Source: Limnanthes douglasii subsp. nivea
Lineage: Eukaryota > Streptophyta > Magnoliopsida > Brassicales > Limnanthaceae
Length of the DNA: 64,000 nt
NCBI GenBank assembly: GCA_036936605.1
Contig: JAUPFV010000005.1
Location: 158,411,195 to 158,475,194 of the forward strand
Reading direction: 5' to 3'
Shown here one piece after another: positions 33,391 to 43,973 of the stretch (its first letter is position 1; the number at the start of each line of letters is the position of its first letter). A model generated the notes under the pieces. The model had not been told where the DNA came from. It worked only from the letters and a program-made list of their open reading frames with translations, and did not search any database. The position numbers were made by a program, and so were the translations under genes.

Positions 33391-34359
33391 AAAGTGACCT
33401 ACAACAAAATTTAAAAGTTGGTAAATACAAAATTTAGTATAAATAAATGAAACACAATAAATTTTATATTTTATAATTTTAATCAAAACTTACATCAGTC
33501 TTGCGCGACATAATTAGGGTGTGTTAGATATCGGGTTACATAGTCTATGAGGAGCTAACATAGAGTGGTACAACGAAAAATATGAGGTCAAATGATAGCA
33601 AACTTGATGTACAAGAGAGCTCTCAACTGAATGAAGTGATCATAAATCCAAGCCTCCAACAACCTAGTAAACCCGCATATACCACCAGAATTGTGTATTA
33701 AACTCCGTTCAAGGGAATTGTATAACTAGGCCAAAACGTTTGACCCCAGTTCTACCTATCTATCGTCTGGTAATGGTGAATAAAAAATAAGGATTCTAGC
33801 AAAGCAGTGTTGCGAGTTTTGTTAGCAACTATCATACAACCTAACAAGTATAAGATGTTAAGCCCGAGCAACATAATTGGAACTCTGATTAGTAACAGTG
33901 CTATTCAGATATCGTTTGGCGGAAAAGGTGTCTAGCAGCGATGCAAGCGTAACAAAATTACCACCCTTGACGGTCTCGTTAGCCAAAACATCATGCCTAA
34001 CATATAATATATGACCAAACACTGTATATCAATCTGAATCATTAGCATAATAAACACAAAAAGAAAGGCAAAACCTACAATGGAAAGAGCCGAAATAACA
34101 TGAATGTCGTCAAATATCAGCATCATCTCGCCGTACGAGAAATAGAAGGACTATATCTCCTCTTGCCAACGCTCAAGAAACACCTCAATCATATGTATTT
34201 TGGTATGCAAATAGATGAGTGAGCCGATCAACTGTGACGATAAAACTCCAACCGCGTTACTAGTGGCTTCTCATCCCGACTCTTGAGTAATGTCCAAATG
34301 TGTGTCATGATGATTGTGTCGCACGCTACGGCTAGTAAGATCAACCCCAACGATCTCAC

Positions 34360-34423
34360 GTGAAAGACACGAAGCCTGTGATACCGGAGAGGTGAAAGAC
34401 GCGAAGCCTGTGATACCGGAGAG
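34360..34423. repeat. 32-base tandem duplication
   Basis: gtgaaagac(a/g)cgaagcctgtgata followed by ccggagag occurs at 34360-34391 and 34392-34423, with a third truncated start at 34424. It lies in the N-terminal part of the mobile-domain relic. Confidence 0.85.
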
Positions 34424-34479
34424 GTGAAACGACCCCTTGCTTTTCTTGCTGTCATCTTTGTTTTAATCATCTGAGAAAT

Positions 34480-35199
34480 AGTTTAGGAACAAATACTAGA
34501 GACAAATCACAAATTTATCATTTTTTAAACCAACAATACGTTTTAAACTATTAACGCATTATTGAACAGTAGCAAAACCTATGAAACAAGACAAGTAAAT
34601 GTGTTGGTATAAAAAAGGTACCTACTACAAATCACACAACATGTATGATAAAGTTACAAGGTACGCGTGTCCTGCGCGATTAACAAGTGAAAAACCACCA
34701 ATAGAAATGCGATGAACAACCATGTTTATCGCGACCTGCGCGATGAACACCTGAGAAATCGCACGTGTTGCACTACCTGCACACAGAAATTGAGATCCAA
34801 AACCCTAACAACCTAAAATCCTAACTATTTCTTATAGAAAGACATGCTAAATATTGAACAATTAATTCCAAACAACAACCGATCATCAAATCTATAAAAA
34901 AAAAACTCAATCCGTAAAAAATCAAAAATTTTAAAGTGAGAGTTTTAAACTCAATTAACTATGAGATTAATAAATGAAATCGAAGAAAAACTATAGTATT
35001 ATACTTGTATTACATAGCTTATTGCTACTGCGAAATCAAATTTGTAAAAAAACTAAAAAATGGTGCAAGATCTAACAATTTCTATTTATAGTTGTTTTTT
35101 TCAAAATAAAATAAAATAAGGTAAGATGGTAAAAATTCAGATGAGAGATCCAACCCAAACCATCCAAGTTTTAGCCTGACCTTAAAATTATTTAGGTGG
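34480..35199. other. No gene recognised
   Basis: AT-rich spacer between the mobile-domain relic and a decayed gag. No conserved frame, RNA gene or inverted repeat seen. Confidence 0.35.
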
Positions 35200-36690
35200 C
35201 TATTAATCTTTGTTCAAACGGACAGAGCTTGAGCAACCGCACCTATTATAATTTGACAAAAAACTGATCCGCAGGAACTCACCACTGGCCAAGTGGTCAT
35301 ACCTCTGAGACAAGCCAACCCATTTTTTATAACCTCCAAACCACGTACGTACCACCGACCAACAAAGAGTTGTACGAGGCTCTATAGATGCTGTCACACC
35401 CAGCCCACCAGATCGACAAGATTCGCTATACCAACATAGGCAAATCATGCAGAATGTTAAAACGTTTTGGGTGAACAAAGAGCCTGCCGAAACTGAGGCC
35501 AAACTCTACTGCCTCTTACATATGCAATCACCCAAAAAGACGGTAGCTTTGGTCCTTACAATTGAATGATCAAGCCAAAGTCTGTGGTGAACAAAAAAGG
35601 CTAGATCCTTGTTAGAAATCGATGCTGCCAACTCATACAACCAGGCGCATGAGAGCATTCCAGACCACCAAAATCTACGAGAACAACCCTCGACCGATTG
35701 AAATCCTCTAGGAAATTAGCTACTCAACGTATACGGATAATAGGAAGTGACGAATGGCAGTTCTTCGAGCTAATGAGAGAAAACCTACTAAGAAATAGAT
35801 CCACTTCATAGAAGCGGTCTTCCATTTAAACATATCGATCGACATCCAGGTAACCCTCAAACCTAAACAAACTTGACATCAGCAAGCTTTAGTTGTATAA
35901 GGACACTTTGGGACTGAAGATCATATATCCTAACTCCAGGTATACAAATCGTAAAACTGAAATAATGTAAAAAAAAATTCCCTTTTGTATTAAAGGACGT
36001 GCCCTCCAAGTGGTTTGAACAGTTGTCAAACGATTCTATTTTCGACCACGCTCAGATATGATTGCGCTTCCTTGAGCACTCCACGAGGAGATAAAGGTCG
36101 AAAAACAACCCAAGCTACATTAGCAACCTGAATTAATATGTTAACGAACCAATCTTAACATAGGTAGAATGTTAACACCGAGGTTTAGTATTTTTCAGTT
36201 CTTCCGCTTGTCAAACCTCGCATATATTTGTTTTGCAACTAGACTCCAACAATGACTATTCTTTCAAAATCTTCATTGATAATCACCTAGAAGCATGCAA
36301 GATATCATGACATGGACACAAGAATTTCTCAACATCGAGAGAGCACAACTAAGAAAAGAGAACCCTTGCAAAAACTGAAACCTCATTGAGTCCACATGTA
36401 ACTTTTCTAATGTAAAGACCATCGGCATAACGACGGCCAATCGAGGTAAAGTAGGCCGCCACTACCTCATCCAGTGACAAGTGCATGATTCGTAGCATAA
36501 TACATGCTTCTTATCGCGTTTATCAGTGACATTTACCGGACAATCACAAACTTATTTAATTTCAAACCTCCATCCCCAACATTTCTTTGGAAAAGAGATG
36601 AGGCAAAACTCTGCAAATTTTATAGTGTCTATGATCACTGCACCAGTAGTATCTTTTTTATGAAAATGAGGCTTATTAAATAAAGAGATC
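35200..36690 (+). pseudogene. Decayed Tat-like gag
   Basis: Plus-strand fragments in order: THQIDKIRYTNIGKSCRM (about 35400), a capsid piece FPFVLKDVPSKWFEQLSNDS (about 35980-36040) with the Trp-Phe pair typical of gag, LRFLEHSTRR, ISNLNQYVNEPILT-like text (about 36120), LRLPNDYSFKI-like text (about 36250), and KLCKFYSVYDHCTSS (about 36610-36655), a remnant of the degenerate zinc-like motif. Stops and frameshifts are dense. No LTR or pol was found with it. Confidence 0.55.
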
Positions 36691-36719
36691 TCTTCTAATA
36701 CATAAAATAACCGGTTACA

Positions 36720-37160
36720 AATGACAAGGTTGAGCTGGATTTTGGATGAACTCGTCGAGGAAAAACACGTCTTTACTATTTATAGTATCACATCGGTATG
36801 TCACTTTAAAAAATTACGGGCTGTCATTTATGTCAAAAATAGTGCATTTTTAATCTAAGTTACAAGAAGTAGAGAGATTCAGCATCCGCAAAGGACCCGC
36901 AAACGGACTAAAGACCCACAAACAGACTAAAGACCCGCAAAAGACCTGCAAAGAAGCCGACAGCTCAACTATCAAATGACTTAGTGAAGTAGTGGGGGTT
37001 ATTTTAGAAAGTCTAAAAGTCTCAAATTACTAAGAGACATTTGAATCATATTTTCTATAAGTACTGAACCTTTGTATTTCATTCTGCAAGTAATAAAATC
37101 AACTCTTGTGTGTTTATTGCTTCAGTTCCTGTGTTTGTTCAATTTGTTTCATGTAATACC
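36720..37160 (+). other. LTR-like non-coding segment with a short tandem repeat
   Basis: The right part (about 37050-37160: tctataagtactgaacct, then an aataaaatc polyadenylation-like signal and a T-rich end) looks like the R-U5 part of a plant LTR, but no partner copy or ends could be fixed. It contains units starting gacccgca/gacccaca at 36894, 36913, 36932 and 36943, a roughly 19-base tandem repeat. Confidence 0.35.
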
Positions 37161-38670
37161 AGAGTTTGAAAAGAAAATTGGATTTCAAAATTTATTATTT
37201 ATATAATTTATTAGGTACGAATATAAAATATAAATTAAAATTTGATTATGTGATTTAATGTTTATATGTATGAATATAAAAAAAAATTAAAAAAAAAACT
37301 AATAATCTATTAATATATGGGTGCAGTTCAAAATTTAAAATAAATCTCACGATTAAACCTATAATTTTTAAAGTTAAGTTCATTTTATTATTTTCATATT
37401 AAATTTTAATTAATCGTTTTATTTTTTATAACTACTTAGGCTTCTAAATCTGTCTGGTCTTTCGGCAGGTTTATAATTTAAAATATAGATTTTAGTAAAA
37501 TTTCCTTAATAGGTTTATAATTAAAATATAGATTTTAGTAAAATTTCCTTTTAGTTTTATTAACTTGTTTACTTACCGGAAACATATAGATTTTACGGGA
37601 AACATATAGATTTTAGTAAAATTTGGTTTATTAACTTGCTTATTAAAAGGAAACAAGACTACTGAAAATAATAGAAAAAAAAAGTAAAATAAAAGTTTCC
37701 TATACCTATGTAAATTAGAAAGCTATTTTTTTTAGATTATTTTATTTTCATAAATCGTTACATTAAAACATATTACGTAAACCTTTGCATATATTTAGTT
37801 AATTTGGTTTATATAATAATTTAAATTATATTATATAATTTAATCTTTCGATAGTATATTAACATTAGTTTTAAAATTAATAGTAAATAAATAATACTAG
37901 TTATTTAATATATGAAAAATGTATGAAAAACAAATTGTAAATGCAAAAAGAAAAGAAAAGAATAATGTAATCGAAGAGTTTGAAAAGAAAATTTGATTAT
38001 GTGATTTAATGTTTATATAATTTGTTAGGTATGAATATAAAATAAAAATTAAAAGAAAAACTAATAATTTACTGATATATGGATGCCGTTCAAATTTTTA
38101 AATAAATCTCACTATTAAATCTTTAATTTTTAAAGTTAAGTTCATTTTATAATTTTCATACTAACGGTTAATTAATAGTGTTTTTTATAATTAGTTAGGC
38201 TTCTAAATAATGTAGTAATTCAATAATATCGGTTTATAACTTAATATATAGATTTTAGTAAAATTTTATAAACAAGACTATGAAAATAAAAGGAAAGTAA
38301 AATAAAGGTTTTCCAAACCGATGTAAATTAGAAAGCCAATTTCTTTTAGATTATTTTATTTCGATAAATCGTATTACATAATTTTTTTGATATATTTAGC
38401 TAATTTGGTTTAAATTATATTATATAATTTAATCTTTCAATGGTATATTAATATTAGTTCTAATACTAATAGTAAATAAATAATACTAGTTATTTAATAT
38501 ATGAAAAATGTACTATTTCTGAAAAAAGAAAAACGTAAATTCAAAAAGATAATAAAAAAAGAATGTAATCCTAGTGAAAAGAAAATTTGATTATGTGATT
38601 TAATGTTTATATACTTTATTAGGTACAAATATAAAATAAAAATTTAAAAAAATTAATAATCTATTAACAT
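37161..38670. repeat. AT-rich repeat family, three tandem units
   Basis: Units begin with tttgaaaagaaaatttgatt or variants near 37165, 37980 and 38574 and share aatttattaggtacgaatat, ctattaatatatgg, tagattttagtaaaattt and taatactagttatttaatat in order. Unit length is about 600-815 bases; the first is longer because of local insertions. The third unit is cut at 38670 and continues at 43447, after the nested insertion. No coding potential. Confidence 0.75.
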
Positions 38671-38677
38671 TTTTTTT

Positions 38678-38800
38678 AATCCAAAAAATTGTATACTAAA
38701 TAATGAACAACCATATACAAAAGTAGCAGGGGTTAAGGGTACAAATATGGTGTAGAACTAACATTCTTGTAAGGAGGATGTTAGCAATAATAATGGTATT
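38678..38800 (-). pseudogene. Retrocopy of the zinc-finger gene, part downstream of the copia insertion
   Basis: On the minus strand, immediately past the copia LTR: a Tyr-Cys-stop-His-Pro-Pro-Tyr-Lys-Asn-Val-Ser-Ser series, then PYLYP. This matches, with a few mutations, the continuation of the PHD finger after CDGAYH (normally YCQHPPHKNVSSGPYLCP). The similarity ends soon after and is followed by about 60 AT-rich bases and the A-run. The source transcript may have been polyadenylated prematurely, perhaps inside an intron. Confidence 0.75.
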
Positions 38801-39286
38801 TGTTGGGAATTTTGTTTAGATATTTCCGGATAAACTCTGAAGTCTTGTTTTGACAATTTCTGATTGAAATTATTTTGGTGGTTCTCCAAAATTTTCAACC
38901 GGATAAAATCAGAGCGTATACATTTGAACAACGAGAATGAATTTTTGTTGTTATTGTTTTCTGTTCGATACCATACTTATTTATTCAACCAAAATACTCA
39001 ACTGTAAAACAGTTTTATGTCCAAAAACAGTTAAAATTTCAAACGATAAACTCACTAAACATTCAAATTCAAATTCGAATTATTTTTTCAAATTCAAATT
39101 TCCATGAATTTTCCCAATAGCCTTATCATTCAAAATAAATCTAACCCGTACAAGGATCCGTCCATTGGACCCACTAATCATAATATATTCTAACAAGCGT
39201 GTACTTCACACTCTCCGACTTGCTCGATAATATATTATGACTACATTGGTCGACTAGTTAATCCAATTACACTAAAATATCCAACA
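38801..39286 (-). repeat. 3' LTR of the copia element
   Basis: tgttgggaattttg to ctaaaatatccaaca. Same as 42184-42675 apart from about 20 substitutions and a six-base length difference in a short attcaa repeat. Confidence 0.9.
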
Positions 39287-39789
39287 ATCTTCCCTCATTT
39301 TAGTGCAATTCATGATTAACTAAAACAAAATCACAACAAATAACAAATTTATGCATAAATGAAATATCGTAACCATTGAATTTCATATTAGTATATTACA
39401 CATTCCAAATATTCGAATATCAAGGTATCACTAAGGATTGAACTTTTACTATCCATAATAAATACTGGAAGATAATATGCACATAAATTTACATTCTCAA
39501 ATGTTCTTACTTGACACTATCTTTTACTAGCCTTGTGTCCTTATCCTTCTTAAGCATATCAAAGCAAAGTCCTAGCTTCTTGAAGCAGCTAAACTTCATG
39601 CTTAAATAGGTAGATCTTTTACTCTTGCACATACATATGCAATTTTTCAAAAGAGCTATTAAGAAGATAAACTTCAACCTCCACAACTTGCATGTTTGAA
39701 CACATACTTTGGGATAATACTACCAATGTGTTCCAATCTCTAGATGTTAAGCTTTCCACATTGAATTCAGCACCTAATGTCATATTAGA

Positions 39790-40480
39790 TGGGAATTGGG
39801 TATCTTAACATGAGAGATTTCAAATGGACTTTAATCTCATCCCAATAGCCGATTTGTGCACAAAATCTCTATTTAACACTTTGGTTAAATGATCGGCCAA
39901 CGTAGCTTCACTATCACATCTGATAGATATAGGTGGTATCGGTTTGGGCAACAACAGAATTTCATACATTAAGTTTCTTAGCCACTCAGCTTCTTTACTC
40001 GTTGTTGCTAATACCACAAATTTTGATTCCATTGTTGAATCAATAATACAAGTTTGTTTCTTAGATACTCAAGAGATATCACTTCCCCCAAGTAGAAATA
40101 CCCATCCACTTGTGGAATAATGGTCTTCCATATTCGAAATATAACTCGCATCCGAATATCCTTCAAGCACGGAAGGAAATCGAGTATAAATCAAACCATA
40201 ATCCATGGCTCTTCTCAAATACTTGAAACACTCGATTTAAAATTTGTCAATGATGCGAACTAGGATTGCTAGTATACCTACTAAGCTTTCCAACAGCAAA
40301 GGCAATATCCAGCCTAATGCTAGTCATGACATACATATACCACGAAGCCTTTCAGTTTTTTTTTTTCAAATGCTTCATCTCAAACTCGACGATAAAAATG
40401 TCTTAGTTTCATCAACTTAATTTGGTCAATGCCAAAAAACAACATGTCACCCACGTATAAACAAATCATAACTCATTTAT
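39790..40480 (-). pseudogene. Copia RT end and RNase H, internally deleted
   Basis: From the right on the minus strand: a damaged polymerase box (YVGDMLFFG, where YVDDMLFFG is expected), FAVGKLSRYTSNPSS, then a frame-broken stretch with STSGW-like text. ORF 39820-40032 holds MESKFVVLATTSKEAEWLRN and IRCDSEATLADHLTKVLNRD. In intact elements a long piece lies between SEATLA and DHLTK; here it is missing, including part of the RNase H active site. The frame ends just inside the left LTR, as expected for the end of copia pol. Confidence 0.8.
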
Positions 40481-42183
40481 AAATAATATCAATATTTACC
40501 AAGAACATAAATTATATTATATTTTGAATGACATCAAAAGTTTCCAAATATATGTTATAAATATTATAACATAATTCAAACGACAAATAGATCCATAAAC
40601 AATCGGCATGAATTGCATTAATTTAAATATGTCGAGTTTATACAACTAACAAACTCTAATTTCATGTCATTTCATGTATAGATGCCATTTATATATTATT
40701 TCAAATTAATATATACCAACGAATTTTCTATGTACAAATCATATACTGCACAAATTCATTTACACGCTATAAATGCATGCATACAAAATAACTCCGATTA
40801 TATATTATTTAAAATAATATATATCAATGATTCTTCTATATAAAATTTATATACTGCAGACACTATAACTACATGCATATAAATTAACTATAATTTACTT
40901 GCGCCCATAAAACACTGCAACTGCATGCACACACTTATATTCAATGTGTGTACATTCATAAAGTAAAACCCAAACTGCATGTATACTACATTTTCCATTA
41001 TATAACATAATTAAAATGTAAATTGTCAACATCACTTTATTGTGACATTATTTATTTTATTTTTTAATATATAAAAAGTACAAGTTTATCGATTATATAG
41101 TAAATCCGGCTTATACATTTGGTTCTTTATCGATCATAAAAACCGCAAACTTGACCGTCCAACAGGTTCGGTTCCTGTCCCATTCCAGTTCTCATGAACC
41201 TTTAAGAACCCTAGTCGGATCAAACCGTTTAAATCCAACCAGAAAAATTATAAAAGAACTTCAATTTTAGTGGTCGGAAACCCTTATCTTTGGTAACAAA
41301 TTCCAATCATCACATCTTTCTTTCCAAATTGTCAACCCGCATATGACATTATTTATTTGACCCGCACTTAATTGGTTTATTCAAATTTAACTTTAACCAT
41401 CAAATAGTACTGTATGGTTGTGGTTGATATTTAAAAATAATTATTTTTAATTAAAAGCAAAAGCAAGCACATGCAGTTTTCAACATATCACTACCCTTTA
41501 CTTTTATACAATAGTGCAGACTTTTGTCCGTAAAGTATTTAATACATAATATTTACGAATATCGCATGCAAGTTTTTTTTTTGTTTTTTTTATTTCATGC
41601 TTAATTCACAAACTGCACTACTAAACTGCACAATCGACAATCATACTGCAGTTGCACTAAAGTTTAGTATTTTTTTGCATGCAAATAATTCAAACAATAA
41701 TTGCATGCAAATAATTCAAACAATAATTGCATGCAAAGATAAATTTGCGCATTAGTTCTCTGTTCTTTCAAATTTGCACAACAATTATTAACCATTATCT
41801 ACCGATTTTTATCCACCGACAAATTCGAATAGCACAATAGTATCCTTTTTTCTCTAAATGTTTTCGAATATCGAGTTCAAGCATTTTCGGTCTTAGATAC
41901 ACACTTTCAACAACCAAAACAACAATTAATCCAAAGTATGTATCCTTTACAAAATTTAAAACAATTCAGAGATCATCACCATTTTCATCCATGAGTTCTA
42001 ATAAAAGTAAGGGAGAAAAACTTACAAGATGATGATCCATAGTTCTAATGCTTTGATACTTGATTGTGGATTCTCTTAGAGATGACAACAAATCTCTTCA
42101 TTTCAATCTTCATACAAATCATAAAACAATAACATCTTCGTACAAATCTCTTCACAAAACAAAAACATATAATTTCAATCTTT
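40481..42183. other. Non-coding interior of the copia element
   Basis: AT-rich with many tgcatgca-type palindromes and an imperfect doubled segment (ttgcatgcaaataattcaaa at about 41699 and 41726). No gag, protease or integrase motif was found. It replaces the coding part expected for an autonomous element. Confidence 0.5.
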
Positions 42184-42675
42184 TGTTGGGAATTTTGTTT
42201 AGAGATTTCCGGATAAACTCTGAAGTCTTGTTTTGACAATTTCAGATTGAAATTATTTTGGTAGTTCTCCAAAATTTTCAACCGGATAAAATCAGAGCGT
42301 ATACATTTGAACAACGAGAATGAATTTTTGTTGTTATTGTTTTCCGTTCAGAACCATACTTATTTATTCAACCAAAATACTCAACTGTAAAACAGTTTTA
42401 TGTCCAAAAACGGTTAAAATTTCAAATGATAAACTCACTAAAAATTCAAATTCAAATTCAAATTCGAATTATTTTTTCAAATTTAAATTTCCATGAATTT
42501 TCCCAATAGCCTTATCATTCAAAATAAATCTAACCCGAACAAGGATCCGTCCATTGGACCCACTAATCATAATATATTCTAACAAACGTGTACTCTACAC
42601 TCTCCCACCTGCTCGATAATATATTATGACTATATTAGTCGACTAGTTAATCAAATTACACTAAAATATCCAATA
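42184..42675 (-). repeat. 5' LTR of the copia element
   Basis: tgttgggaattttg to ctaaaatatccaata; partner of 38801-39286. The outer end touches zinc-finger coding sequence. Confidence 0.9.
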
Positions 42676-43356
42676 GTAGTATGCACCATCACACCCTTTG
42701 CAAAACAAAAACTTATTTGGATCTCCTGTTCTTCGGCAGACCTCACATGTACGACAACATGGGCAAGTCCAAGAACTCCAGTGAAATAAATCTCTATGTT
42801 GAGCCCAAGATTTCAAGCAGCTCTTATGATACTTCTTTCCACAGTCATTGCAAGACAACATTCTCCTTGCCCTCTCACTTCCTTCATTCTCACCCAAAAA
42901 GCACATAAGAAACAGTGCATTCGCATTTGAATTTCCATGCTCATCTCCAGCAAGATCTTTTGAGGCAACCGAAATATCCCCAGACTCAAATCTCCTGGCG
43001 TAATCCTCCGACGCAATCATTGCAGCGGCCGCTTTCCTCTGCAGTGCCGAGCGTTTGTTCTGCGCTCATACAGCCGCAGCCGCTTCTACACCAGCCTCAT
43101 CTTCGCCACCTCCCGTAATCACACCGGTATTGGCAGGAGGCGCGGCTAGAACTTGAACGACTTTGGGGACAAGGACCTGCACGGTCCCTTGTTTGGAAGC
43201 ATTTTCTCCCCACGGATCTTCCATGAACTCCTCGAGAGCAGCAACATCTCTCATGAACTCGTCCCTGCATTTCGCGTTTTGGAGGGGTCTTGGAAACCCT
43301 AGCGAGCAGAAACAGATATTCGGACTTGTAATTGGACAAGCTACATGAAAGGCTAT
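42676..43356 (-). pseudogene. Retrocopy of a RING/PHD-type zinc-finger gene, N-terminal part
   Basis: The protein family starts with FHVACPIT...CFCSLGFPR; here the start codon has become ATA (43354-43356). One frame runs on through FMRDVAALEEFMEDPWG, an Ala/Val-rich linker, a TGA at 43066-43068, then NKRSALQRKAAAAMIASEDY, ARRFESGD, the zinc ligands SCNDCGKKYHKSCLKSW, WAQHRDLFHWSSWTCP, CCRTCEVCRR and FLFCKGCDGAY, where the copia element cuts in. It resembles plant RING/FYVE/PHD-type zinc-finger proteins such as Arabidopsis At3g08020 (recalled family, not searched). No intron is visible in 680 bases. The intact source gene is not in the window. Confidence 0.8.
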
Positions 43357-43359
43357 AGT

Positions 43360-43405
43360 GAGCGAGCGACCGAGCGACCGAGCGATCGAGCGACCGAGCG
43401 AGCGA
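43360..43405. repeat. GAGCGACC-type microsatellite in the retrocopy 5' leader
   Basis: gagcgagcgaccgagcgacc-like 4- to 8-base units, just upstream of the former start codon. It probably lay in the 5' untranslated region of the source mRNA. Confidence 0.8.
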
Positions 43406-43446
43406 TTTTCGTTTTTCAACTTTGGATTTCAATGATCTATTAACAT

Positions 43447-43860
43447 ATGGACACCTTTCAAAATTTAAAATAAGTCGACTAAATCTATAACTTTTAAAGT
43501 TAACTTCATTTTATAATTTTCATATTAACGTTTAATTAATAGTTTTATTTTTTATAATTACTTAGACTTCTAAATAATGTAGTAAATCAATAAGTTCGGT
43601 CCCGTCTATTTTCGGTAGATTTATAATTTAAAATATAAATTTTAGTAAAATTTTGGTTCAATTTTGTTAATTAGTTTACTAACAGGAAACATATAGATTT
43701 TATTAAAATTTTCTTATTAGTTTTATTAACTTGTTTATTAAGAGGAAACATATAGATTTTACTAAAATTTCCTATTAGTTTTATTAACTTGTTTACCGAC
43801 AGGAAACAAGACTAGTGAAAATAAAAGGAAAGTAACACAAAGGTTTTCTAAAAAGTTTTC
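43447..43860. repeat. AT-rich repeat family, continuation of the third unit
   Basis: atggacacctttcaaaattt onward matches the interior of the 37161-38670 units, starting precisely where the third unit was interrupted at 38670. It includes three near-repeats of tatagattttactaaaattt-like text. Confidence 0.75.
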
Positions 43861-43890
43861 TAAACCTAACGGGATGAGGTTAATTCCTCT

Positions 43891-43900
43891 TTATATAAAG
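43891..43900 (+). promoter_or_regulatory. TATA box upstream of the lipase-like pseudogene
   Basis: ttatataaag lies 74 bases before the ATG at 43974, a spacing that fits a plant core promoter with a short leader. Not tested beyond sequence pattern. Confidence 0.4.
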
Positions 43901-43973
43901 AACTAGTCTAACGTATGTTTTGTTTATATTTTAAATAAAAGCTGTTTGGAGAAGTGTTATTAAGGAGGAGGAT

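Larger units (their letters stand above)
32400..34470 (-). pseudogene. Plant mobile domain (PMD) gene relic, split by a solo LTR
   Basis: Minus strand from the right: MTHIWTLLKSRDEKPLVTRL, then IEVFLERWQEEI and FSYGEMMLIFDDIHVISALS (about 34190-34070), which match the start of the plant mobile domain (the aminotransferase-like domain of MAIL1/MAIN-type and transposon-borne proteins). Further left are fragments such as RAYMLYVLGCLIVANKTRNT-like and LLGCWRLGF (about 33860-33620). After the LTR the tail continues with AVEAYYLKRMTHQMGCIQMI (32734-32991). Stops and frameshifts throughout. Such domains occur in host proteins and in DNA and LTR elements, so its origin is uncertain. Confidence 0.6.
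38801..42675 (-). mobile_element. Ty1/copia element, mostly non-coding, inserted in the zinc-finger retrocopy
   Basis: LTRs at 38801-39286 and 42184-42675 (about 96 percent alike by eye), bounded by TGTTGG and CCAACA-type ends. The polypurine tract (minus-strand aaaatgagggaagat) is next to the left LTR, so the element is on the minus strand. The flanks gtatt and gtagt match at four of five bases, a plausible worn target duplication. Only fragments of RT and RNase H remain; 40480-42183 is non-coding. A weak primer-site-like sequence lies at 42048-42060, 123 bases from the LTR instead of adjacent. Confidence 0.85.
38671..43430 (-). mobile_element. Retroposed gene copy inserted in the AT-rich repeat, later hit by a copia element
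   Basis: aataatctattaacat at 38655-38670 and aatgatctattaacat at 43431-43446 form a 16-base direct repeat with one mismatch, the size of a LINE-type target duplication. On the minus strand the insert ends in an A-run (aaaaaaaa, 38671-38677 read on plus as t) next to the left repeat, i.e. a poly(A) tail. It begins on the right with 5' untranslated sequence of a PHD-type gene. The AT-rich repeat reads on seamlessly across the two ends. Without the copia element the copy is about 885 bases. This is the hallmark of LINE-driven retroposition of an mRNA. Confidence 0.85.

Noticed and set aside
36810..37160. Solo LTR
   Set aside because: The R-U5-like composition is suggestive, but neither a TG/CA pair with matching 5-bp flanks nor a partner copy was found.
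43066..43419. 117-codon minus-strand frame starting at 43419 as an intact protein
   Set aside because: The first part is a translated microsatellite leader. The family start position is ATA at 43354-43356, and the frame ends at a premature TGA.
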